NCBI RefSeq assembly: GCF_023284025.1
Contig: NZ_JAKIKR010000042.1
Coordinates: 1 to 47,143, forward strand
Length of the DNA stretch: 47,143 nt
Source of the DNA: Shewanella abyssi
GTDB lineage: Bacteria; Pseudomonadota; Gammaproteobacteria; Enterobacterales; Shewanellaceae
Direction: 5' to 3'
Made by a program: the position numbers and the translations under genes
Shown here: in pieces, positions 1 through 6,357 of the stretch
How positions within the stretch are numbered: position 1 is the first letter of the stretch
Layout of the letters: each line of letters opens with the position of its first letter
The notes under the pieces: model-generated
What the model saw: the letters and a program-made list of their open reading frames with translations, nothing else
What the model was told of the DNA's origin: nothing
Databases searched by the model: none

Positions 1-144
1 TGATAGGGATGCCCTATTAAAGCCACTTCAGTTAGTGAGTGGAGCGGTGGAAAAACGCCACAACTTACCTATTCTGGCTAACCTCTTGGTGGAAGTAAGT
101 GCTCACTCACTAACTGAAGTGGCTTTAATAGGGCATCCCTATCA
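1..144. repeat. Perfect 41-bp inverted repeat (fold-back) at the window edge
   Basis: Bases 1-41 are the exact reverse complement of 104-144, with 62 bases between. Both arms encode the same stretch of dnaN, once on each strand, so this is an inverted duplication of the dnaN start and not an ordinary terminator. The left arm begins at base 1, which suits a fold-back artefact at a contig end. A real inverted rearrangement cannot be excluded. Confidence 0.95.
2..103 (+). pseudogene. dnaN: Inverted dnaN fragment (codons about 6-39)
   Basis: Read on the plus strand from base 2, the sequence gives DRDALLKPLQLVSG followed by AVEKRHNLPILANLLVEVSA, which is DnaN from about residue 6 to 39. It faces the opposite way from the dnaN start at 158-104 and repeats its first part. 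Downstream of 103 the frame runs into the reverse complement of the dnaN start and stops at 146-148. It cannot make a clamp as it stands. Confidence 0.85.
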
Positions 145-158
145 ATAGAAAATTTCAT
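104..158 (-). CDS. dnaN: DNA polymerase III beta clamp, 5' fragment
   Basis: On the minus strand an ATG at 158 opens MKFSIDRDALLKPLQLVSG, the typical amino terminus of the sliding clamp DnaN. It lies 19 bases after the dnaA stop and has a purine-rich ribosome site (CAGGGAA) in the gap, so the usual dnaA-dnaN operon order is present. Only about 18 codons can be read in the expected direction. At 104 the sequence turns back on itself and the frame then gives unrelated residues. The clamp holds the replicative polymerase on DNA. Identity is strong for so short a piece because both the position and the residues fit. Confidence 0.85.
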
Positions 159-177
159 TGGTTTCAATTCCCTGATA

Positions 178-1563
178 TTAAGAAGATAAGGTTCGTATCA
201 AGTTAGCATAATCTTCTTTAATGTCATGACTTTCTTCACGCAACTGCGCAATTTTACGACATGCATGCAGAACAGTTGTATGGTCACGACCACCAAATGC
301 ATCACCAATTTCAGGTAAGCTTTGGTTAGTAAGCTCTTTCGATAATGCCATCGCCATCTGTCTTGGACGCGCCACACTACGTGAACGACGCTTCGACAAC
401 ATATCAGCCATTTTAATTTTGTAGTATTCAGCAACGGTCTTTTGAATATTATCGATAGTGACTAGCTTTTCTTGCAGCGCAAGCAGGTCACGCAGTGCTT
501 CGCGGACGAAATCGATAGTAATTGGACGGCCAGTAAAGTTCGCATTGGCGATAACACGGTTAAGTGCGCCTTCAAGCTCACGCACGTTAGAGCGTAAACG
601 CTTAGCAATAAAGAAGGCCACTTCATCAGGCAGATTAATGCCGCTCTCTTGTGCTTTACGCATCAAGATCGCCACACGAGTTTCTAACTCTGGCGGCTCA
701 ATAGCAACGGTTAAACCCCAACCAAAACGAGACTTAAGGCGATCTTCAACACCGTCGATCTCTTTCGGATACTTATCCGACGTCAGGATGATCTGATGAT
801 TTCCTTCTAGCAAGGCATTGAAGGTATGGAAAAATTCTTCTTGCGAACGATCTTTGTTGGCAAAGAATTGAATGTCATCAATAAAGAGAGCATCAACACT
901 GCGGTAGTAACGCTTAAACTCTTCAATGGCATTGTTTTGCAGGGCTTTAACCATGTCCTGTACAAAACGTTCCGAATGCATGTAAACCACTTTAGCATCC
1001 GGCTTGTTCTTAATGATGCCATTGCCCACGGCGTGTAACAGATGAGTCTTACCCAAACCGGTGCCGCCATAAAGAAACAGTGGGTTGTAGGCTCCACCTG
1101 GGTTTTCAGCAACCTGCATTGCGGCCGCTTTACCCAGTTGGTTCGATTTACCTTCAACGAAGTTATCAAACTGGTAAGTCGGATTAATATTGCTACGATG
1201 ATTTGCCGCTGGCGTAGGATCACTCGGAGGTGTATTAAAAATAGGTTTCTCGATCGCTCGCCTAACCGTCGGTCGAGTTCTAATCGCAGCGGTGGCTTGA
1301 ACAATAGGCTTAGCTGATGGGCGACTACCGATGTCAAAACGCAAGTTAGGCGCATCAGCACCCATCTGTTCGGTAAAAAATTGATTGATGATATTAAGGT
1401 ATTTATCTCTAACCCAATCTAAAACGAAACGGTTAGGTGCATATATGACAAGCGTGTCGCCTTCCATCTCTGCCTGTAACGGTCTTATCCACATACTGAA
1501 TTGCTGAGCAGAAAGCTCATCTTGCAGCCTTGCGATACATTGTTGCCAAAGTGAAACCGCCAC
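178..1563 (-). CDS. dnaA: Chromosomal replication initiator DnaA
   Basis: DnaA binds 9-base boxes at oriC, forms an ATP-bound filament and opens the duplex. The 461-residue length is normal. Domain I (about 1-80) begins with SLWQQC, the linker is proline-rich (about 81-125), and the AAA+ domain carries Walker A GGTGLGKT (166-173), Walker B LFIDD (226-230) and the sensor-II region NVRELEGALNR (326-336). The DNA-binding domain IV ends with the signature GGRDHTTVLHA (424-434). The start is GTG at 1563, giving the usual MAVSLWQQ amino end. It is followed by dnaN on the same strand. Its upstream region has DnaA-box-like sites and many GATC sites, which suggests autoregulation and Dam/SeqA control. 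Confidence 0.98.
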   Translation of the reverse strand: MAVSLWQQCIARLQDELSAQQFSMWIRPLQAEMEGDTLVIYAPNRFVLDWVRDKYLNIINQFFTEQMGADAPNLRFDIGSRPSAKPIVQATAAIRTRPTVRRAIEKPIFNTPPSDPTPAANHRSNINPTYQFDNFVEGKSNQLGKAAAMQVAENPGGAYNPLFLYGGTGLGKTHLLHAVGNGIIKNKPDAKVVYMHSERFVQDMVKALQNNAIEEFKRYYRSVDALFIDDIQFFANKDRSQEEFFHTFNALLEGNHQIILTSDKYPKEIDGVEDRLKSRFGWGLTVAIEPPELETRVAILMRKAQESGINLPDEVAFFIAKRLRSNVRELEGALNRVIANANFTGRPITIDFVREALRDLLALQEKLVTIDNIQKTVAEYYKIKMADMLSKRRSRSVARPRQMAMALSKELTNQSLPEIGDAFGGRDHTTVLHACRKIAQLREESHDIKEDYANLIRTLSS

Positions 1564-2008
1564 GTACTTATCCCCAGAAGATCATACAAAAGAGCTGTAT
1601 TCTATAGTGAGATCACGCTGATCGCTATCCTTTAAATATATTTATCCCCAGATAGAACTGAGAAACAATAAGATCTCGATCTCAAGGGATCGGTGGAGAT
1701 CAAAAAGATAGCAAAAACCCGCAAATCCAGCTTTATAAAGCGATCCATATCGATCTATAATAGTGCAGCTTCGATCTGTTTTTTGATCGGTAGAACCACT
1801 AGATGTAGTGGTAACTCACAGAGTTATCCACAATTTATAGTAGATTTAGACTGTCGAAGAAAATACTGAGATGGGATTATTTAATCACTTAAGTCGATTG
1901 CGTATTGACGTGCATGACTAAAGTGATTACAATTCGGCCTCTTTTTTGCCCTTACCTCTAATTTCTAGAGACTAAGGTTTATTAACCTAACAAAGACGGA
2001 TTGCCATA
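1564..2008. promoter_or_regulatory. dnaA-rpmH divergent control region
   Basis: This 445-base gap separates dnaA from rpmH. It holds a perfect DnaA box TTATCCACA at 1824-1832 and two one-mismatch boxes TTATCCCCA at 1568-1576 and 1642-1650. I count 11 GATC sites between 1580 and 1788, where about one is expected by chance. This fits DnaA autorepression and Dam/SeqA sequestration of the dnaA promoter, as known in E. coli. The dnaA promoter itself was not pinned down. Confidence 0.75.
1905..1933 (+). promoter_or_regulatory. Sigma-70 promoter of rpmH operon
   Basis: A -35 box TTGACG at 1905-1910 and a -10 box TACAAT at 1928-1933 are separated by an ideal 17 bases. They lie about 75 bases upstream of the rpmH start and point into the rpmH-rnpA-yidD-yidC run. 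Confidence 0.75.
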
Positions 2009-2146
2009 ATGAGTAAACGTACTTTTCAACCTAGCAACCTGAAGCGCAAGCGTTCTCACGGCTTTCGCGCTCGCATGGCAACTGTAGGTGGCCGCAAGGT
2101 TATCCAACGTCGCCGTGCTAAAGGTCGCACTCGTCTTTCTGCTTAA
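2009..2146 (+). CDS. rpmH: 50S ribosomal protein L34
   Basis: The ATG at 2009 opens a 45-residue, arginine- and lysine-rich protein that begins MSKRTFQPSNLKRKR and ends GRTRLSA, the full standard length and pattern of L34. It is part of the large ribosomal subunit. It sits 9 bases before rnpA and is read from the strong promoter at 1905-1933. The rpmH-rnpA pairing beside dnaA is conserved across most bacteria. Confidence 0.98.
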   Translation: MSKRTFQPSNLKRKRSHGFRARMATVGGRKVIQRRRAKGRTRLSA

Positions 2147-2155
2147 TAAGTAGAG

Positions 2156-2518
2156 ATGCAAGTGACCAGCTATACCTTTACGCGGGAGTTACGTTTGTTA
2201 ACTCCCGCGCAATTTAAATCTGTCTTTACCAAACCTATCAAAGCGTCTTCCGCTGAAATAACCTTACTTGCGATTCCAAATTCTGAACAACATCCACGTT
2301 TAGGACTAACGGTTGCCAAGCGTTATGTAAAGAAAGCTCATCAACGAAATCGAATTAAACGTATTATTAGAGATAATTTTCGTTTACATCAGCATGATCT
2401 TCCCGCTGTAGACATCGTTGTACTTGTCAGAAATGGCGTGCTTGATATGGAAAGTGCAGAACTCAAAAAATTGGTAGAAAAGCTATGGCGAAAACTCTCT
2501 CGCCGTTACAATGGCTAG
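2156..2518 (+). CDS. rnpA: Ribonuclease P protein component
   Basis: RnpA is the small basic protein that assists the RNase P RNA in trimming the 5' leader of tRNA precursors. The protein is about 118-120 residues. The family signature is seen as LTVAKRYVKKAHQRNRIKR in the middle, followed by the conserved IRDNFR. The first ATG is at 2156. A GTG at 2162 would give MTSYTFTREL, the form I recall for Shewanella homologues, so the exact start is open by two codons. The 3' end overlaps yidD by 34 bases, an arrangement that is common for this pair. Confidence 0.97.
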   Translation: MQVTSYTFTRELRLLTPAQFKSVFTKPIKASSAEITLLAIPNSEQHPRLGLTVAKRYVKKAHQRNRIKRIIRDNFRLHQHDLPAVDIVVLVRNGVLDMESAELKKLVEKLWRKLSRRYNG

Positions 2519-2739
2519 CAACTACGATTATTCGTGGCTACCAGGTACTCATAAGTCCCATGCTGGGACCTCGTTGTAGGTTCAATCCAACATGTTCACA
2601 CTATGCAATTGAAGCTATTCGTTTGCATGGATTTGTGAAAGGATGTTGGTTTGCAGCGAAACGCATATTAAAATGTCACCCTTTACATCCGGGTGGTGAA
2701 GACCCCGTCCCTCACAAAAAAAATAGGTGCGATAAATAG
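2485..2739 (+). CDS. yidD: Membrane protein insertion efficiency factor YidD
   Basis: YidD is a small inner-membrane-associated protein that helps YidC insert membrane proteins. The 84-residue product has the family core SPMLGPRCRFNPTCSHYA with paired cysteines, followed by HPLHPGGEDPVP. The gene starts inside the end of rnpA in another frame, which implies translational coupling, and stops 3 bases before yidC. The order rnpA-yidD-yidC supports the call. Confidence 0.97.
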   Translation: MAKTLSPLQWLATTIIRGYQVLISPMLGPRCRFNPTCSHYAIEAIRLHGFVKGCWFAAKRILKCHPLHPGGEDPVPHKKNRCDK

Positions 2740-2742
2740 GCT

Positions 2743-4377
2743 ATGGAATCTCAACGCAATATATTGCTTATCGGTCTGCTTTTTGTCAGCTTTTTACTGT
2801 GGCAACAATGGCAAACGGATAATGCTCCTCAACCGGTTGTAGCGCAAACTCAATCTTCAGTAGCAGGGTCTACTGTTGCCGATGGTTACAGTTCAGACGT
2901 GCCGGATGCTGATTCGGCATTACCAGAAGTGATTACCACTTCTAAAGAACTGATCACTGTGACCACTGACCAACTTGAAATCAGAATTGATCCCATTGGC
3001 GGTGACATCGTTTATTCAGCTTTGCTTTCTCATAAGCTTGAAGAAGATGGTGATGACCCGTTTGTACTGCTAGAGCAAACTAATGACATCTATTACATCG
3101 CTCAAAGTGGTCTAATCGGTCGTGATGGTATTGATAGCAGCACGACAGGTCGTGCTCATTTCGATAGCACAGCTCGCGAGTATAACTTAGCTGCAGGCCA
3201 AGACACATTAGCTGTGCCATTAACCTATCTAGCGGCGAACGGCGTGACTTACACTAAATTATTTACCTTCTACCGTGGTAAATACAATGTTGATGTTGAT
3301 TACAAAATCAACAACACCTCTAGTGCACAGCTACAAGTTCAAATGTATGGCCAAATCAAGCACAGCATCAAAGAAAGCGAAAGCAGCATGATGATGCCGA
3401 CTTATCGTGGTGGCGCATTCTCTACAGCAGATACCCGCTACGAGAAATACAGCTTCGACGATATGGCTGATAAGAACCTAGACAAGGCAACCTTGGGTGG
3501 TTGGGCAGCAATGCTACAACACTATTTCGTGTCAGCTTGGGTACCACCAGCAACCGATAAAAACATTATCTTCTCAAGCGTAAGCGCGGGTGGATTGGCG
3601 AATATCGGTTTCCGTGGTGCGCTATATGACATCGCTCCAGGTAGCGAACAAACCATTAGAGCCCAGTTCTACGTAGGTCCTAAAGATCAAGAAGCGCTAT
3701 CAGCCATTTCTGACTCTTTAAACCTAGTGGTTGATTACGGTTTCCTTTGGTGGATTGCAGTACCAATTTACAAACTACTGATGTTCTTCCAGTCGTTAGT
3801 GACTAACTGGGGTATCGCAATTATCCTAATTACCCTAACGGTCCGTGGTATGTTGTATCCGCTAACTAAAGCGCAATACACCTCTATGGCGAAGATGCGT
3901 AACCTGCAGCCAAAACTAGCGGAAATGAAAGAGCGCTTAGGTGATGACCGTCAGAAGATGGGTCAAGCGATGATGGAACTGTACAAGAAAGAGAAAGTTA
4001 ACCCTATGGGTGGCTGTCTACCAATCTTGCTACAGATGCCAATCTTCATCGCACTATACTGGGTGTTGCTTGAAAGCGTTGAGCTACGTCATGCACCATT
4101 CATGTTATGGATCACCGACTTGTCAGTACAAGATCCATACTATGTCATGCCTATCCTGATGGGTATTTCAATGTTTGTGATGCAGAGAATGCAGCCAATG
4201 GCGCCGACAATGGACCCAATGCAAGTTAAGATGATGCAGTGGATGCCAGTTATCTTTACCGTATTCTTCCTATGGTTCCCAGCAGGTCTGGTTCTATACT
4301 GGTTGGTAGGTAACTTAGTCGCGATTACACAGCAGAAGATTATTTATGCTGGTCTGGCGAAGAAAGGGTTAAAATAA
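2743..4377 (+). CDS. yidC: Membrane protein insertase YidC
   Basis: YidC inserts and folds inner-membrane proteins, alone or with SecYEG. The 544-residue length is normal for gammaproteobacteria. An amino-terminal membrane segment (about 6-20) is followed by a large periplasmic domain (about 60-330). The conserved insertase core then begins near residue 345, with the cytoplasmic loop containing YPLTKAQYTSM and MGQAMMELYKKEKVNPMGG, and further membrane helices to the end. It is the last gene before a clear hairpin terminator at 4397-4432. The ATP synthase a and c subunits encoded in this window are known YidC clients in E. coli. Confidence 0.98.
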   Translation: MESQRNILLIGLLFVSFLLWQQWQTDNAPQPVVAQTQSSVAGSTVADGYSSDVPDADSALPEVITTSKELITVTTDQLEIRIDPIGGDIVYSALLSHKLEEDGDDPFVLLEQTNDIYYIAQSGLIGRDGIDSSTTGRAHFDSTAREYNLAAGQDTLAVPLTYLAANGVTYTKLFTFYRGKYNVDVDYKINNTSSAQLQVQMYGQIKHSIKESESSMMMPTYRGGAFSTADTRYEKYSFDDMADKNLDKATLGGWAAMLQHYFVSAWVPPATDKNIIFSSVSAGGLANIGFRGALYDIAPGSEQTIRAQFYVGPKDQEALSAISDSLNLVVDYGFLWWIAVPIYKLLMFFQSLVTNWGIAIILITLTVRGMLYPLTKAQYTSMAKMRNLQPKLAEMKERLGDDRQKMGQAMMELYKKEKVNPMGGCLPILLQMPIFIALYWVLLESVELRHAPFMLWITDLSVQDPYYVMPILMGISMFVMQRMQPMAPTMDPMQVKMMQWMPVIFTVFFLWFPAGLVLYWLVGNLVAITQQKIIYAGLAKKGLK

Positions 4378-4396
4378 CTCTTAGCTCCACCTAAGC

Positions 4397-4432
4397 AAAG
4401 CGGCTAGATACTCAGGTATCAGCCGCTTTTCT
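4397..4432 (+). terminator. Rho-independent terminator after yidC
   Basis: AAAGCGGCT at 4397-4405 pairs with AGCCGCTTT at 4421-4429. The stem is extended by GATA/TATC around one bulged base, and a short T run follows. Confidence 0.8.
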
Positions 4433-4501
4433 CATTTAATGAGAAGCACTTTTTATTGATACCCATTATTCCCCTATAAATTTGAACTAGGAAACACAGT
4501 A

Positions 4502-5863
4502 ATGACAACAGATACTATCGTGGCACAAGCGACCGCTCCAGGGCGTGGCGGTGTCGGTATTATTCGAGTGTCTGGCGACTTAGCTAGCAATGTGGCTATG
4601 GCGGTAATTGGGCGTATACCCAAAACCCGTTATGCCGATTACTGTGACTTTAAAAGCGATAAAGGCGAGGTTATCGACCAAGGCATCGCTTTATATTTTA
4701 AAGGCCCCAACTCATTTACCGGTGAAGACGTACTAGAGCTGCAAGGTCATGGCGGCCAAATTGTGCTTGATATGCTGATTAAGCGGGTAATGGAAACGGA
4801 AGGTTTACGCATCGCCAAACCAGGTGAGTTCAGCGAACAAGCTTTTATGAACGACAAGCTCGACCTAACCCAAGCAGAAGCCATTGCCGACCTGATTGAT
4901 GCCACCAGCGAGCAAGCCGCTAAAAGCGCGTTAAACTCGCTACAGGGCGAATTCTCTACTCAGGTACACGAACTCGTCGAACAGGTCACCAACCTGCGCT
5001 TATACGTCGAGGCAGCCATTGATTTCCCCGACGAAGAGGTGGATTTCCTCTCCGATGGCAAAATTTCCGGTTCATTAAACCGCATTATCACTCAACTCAC
5101 GACCGTTAAAGCCAGTGCCAAGCAGGGCTCTATCATCCGAGAAGGGATGAAAGTGGTTATTGCAGGCCGTCCTAACGCCGGCAAATCAAGCTTACTCAAT
5201 GCCCTTGCCGGTAAAGAGTCTGCCATTGTTACCGAAATAGCCGGTACCACTCGTGATGTATTGCGCGAACATATCCATCTCGACGGCATGCCACTGCACA
5301 TCATTGATACCGCGGGCCTACGTGATACTGCCGATACCGTTGAAAAAATAGGTATTGAACGTGCGTGGGACGAGATAACCAGCGCCGATCAAGTGTTGTT
5401 TATGGTCGATGGCACCACCACCACAGCGGTTGATCCACACGAAATCTGGCCAGATTTTATCGATCGCCTGCCTAAAAACTTAGGCATCACCGTGGTCCGC
5501 AATAAAGCCGATCTGACCGGTGAGATCTTGGATATTACCGAAGAGGCGGGGCATCCAGTACACCGTATCTCCGCTAAAACCGGTTTAGGCATAGCAGCAC
5601 TGCAACAGCACCTAAAATCGTTAATGGGTTACCAGAGTAATCTAGAGGGTGGCTTTATTGCCCGTCGTCGCCACTTAGAAGCGCTCGACCTCGCAAGTAG
5701 CCACTTAGATATAGGTAAAGAACAGTTAGAAGTTTATCAAGCTGGAGAGTTACTGGCTGAAGAGTTAAGAATGGCGCAATTAGCGCTATCTGAAATCACC
5801 GGTAAATTCACTTCGGACGATCTGCTTGGCAAGATCTTCAGCTCTTTTTGTATCGGAAAGTAA
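4502..5863 (+). CDS. mnmE: tRNA modification GTPase MnmE
   Basis: MnmE works with MnmG to add the aminomethyl or carboxymethylaminomethyl group at C5 of the wobble uridine in certain tRNAs. At 453 residues it is full length. The folate-binding amino domain has the GRGGVGIIRVSG start. The inserted GTPase domain shows G1 GRPNAGKS (222-229), the GTTRD potassium loop (248-252), G3 DTAGL (269-273) and NKAD. The protein ends in the catalytic CIGK (450-453). It has its own intergenic space after the yidC terminator and is followed by an unusual GATC-rich gap. Its partner mnmG lies across oriC at 14990. Confidence 0.98.
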   Translation: MTTDTIVAQATAPGRGGVGIIRVSGDLASNVAMAVIGRIPKTRYADYCDFKSDKGEVIDQGIALYFKGPNSFTGEDVLELQGHGGQIVLDMLIKRVMETEGLRIAKPGEFSEQAFMNDKLDLTQAEAIADLIDATSEQAAKSALNSLQGEFSTQVHELVEQVTNLRLYVEAAIDFPDEEVDFLSDGKISGSLNRIITQLTTVKASAKQGSIIREGMKVVIAGRPNAGKSSLLNALAGKESAIVTEIAGTTRDVLREHIHLDGMPLHIIDTAGLRDTADTVEKIGIERAWDEITSADQVLFMVDGTTTTAVDPHEIWPDFIDRLPKNLGITVVRNKADLTGEILDITEEAGHPVHRISAKTGLGIAALQQHLKSLMGYQSNLEGGFIARRRHLEALDLASSHLDIGKEQLEVYQAGELLAEELRMAQLALSEITGKFTSDDLLGKIFSSFCIGK

Positions 5864-6357
5864 TACTTTTACCAACATGGCTAAACTATACCCATCCTAG
5901 CTGAAGATGCTCGTTTGGGGATATACGCCACAACCGTTAAATAGCGCTTAGTCTAGATCTTGTCATCAAGATCTAGACCAAAAGCAAGCCCTCAATGTAA
6001 GCCTAAATTTACAGTGCGATCGCAATAGATCGTCAACTGTAAACCTCACCTCATACACCCGCTAAAGTAAGATCGTAAAATACAAGTATCAACAGAGATA
6101 TCAACAAGCAAACACGATCTGTGGATAGATCTAAACACTTAATTGAAAATAATCTTAAGCCCTTGTTTTAAAACGCTTAACTTTTAACTGAAACTGTTCT
6201 AGATCTAAAAAAATAGCATTGAAAATGGATCTTTCTTGATAAGTTATACTCAGAAAAAAAACAGTAAAAAATTAAACCTGTGCAAAAGTGTATTTCCTGT
6301 GGTTAAAATCAGTGATAAGTGCTAACGATCTTCAGATCTAGATCGATACTAATTCCA
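5864..6357. other. GATC-rich gene-free region between mnmE and hrpB
   Basis: No gene is seen in these 494 bases, which are AT-rich. I count 12 GATC sites (5956, 5970, 6018, 6028, 6071, 6116-6118, 6128, 6202, 6228, 6327, 6335, 6341), against about two by chance. Two sites resemble DnaA boxes with one mismatch each: TGTGGATAG at 6120-6128 and TGTGGTTAA at 6298-6306. A perfect GATC-containing hairpin lies at 5951-5978. The composition resembles oriC and the dnaA control region in this same window, so a role in SeqA or DnaA binding is possible but not shown. Confidence 0.6.
5951..5978. repeat. 12-bp inverted repeat with GATC in each arm
   Basis: GTCTAGATCTTG at 5951-5962 is the exact reverse complement of CAAGATCTAGAC at 5967-5978, with a 4-base loop. 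No T run follows, so it is not a typical mnmE terminator, though it may stabilise the 3' end. Each arm holds an AGATCT. Confidence 0.85.

Noticed and set aside
1..144. Reading the edge inverted repeat as a dnaA terminator or mobile element end
   Set aside because: Both arms translate as the same DnaN residues, so it is a duplicated coding segment.
807..1361. A long frame in another phase inside dnaA, and similar shadow frames in atp, glmS and hrpB
   Set aside because: They overlap well-identified genes and have no family features or ribosome sites.
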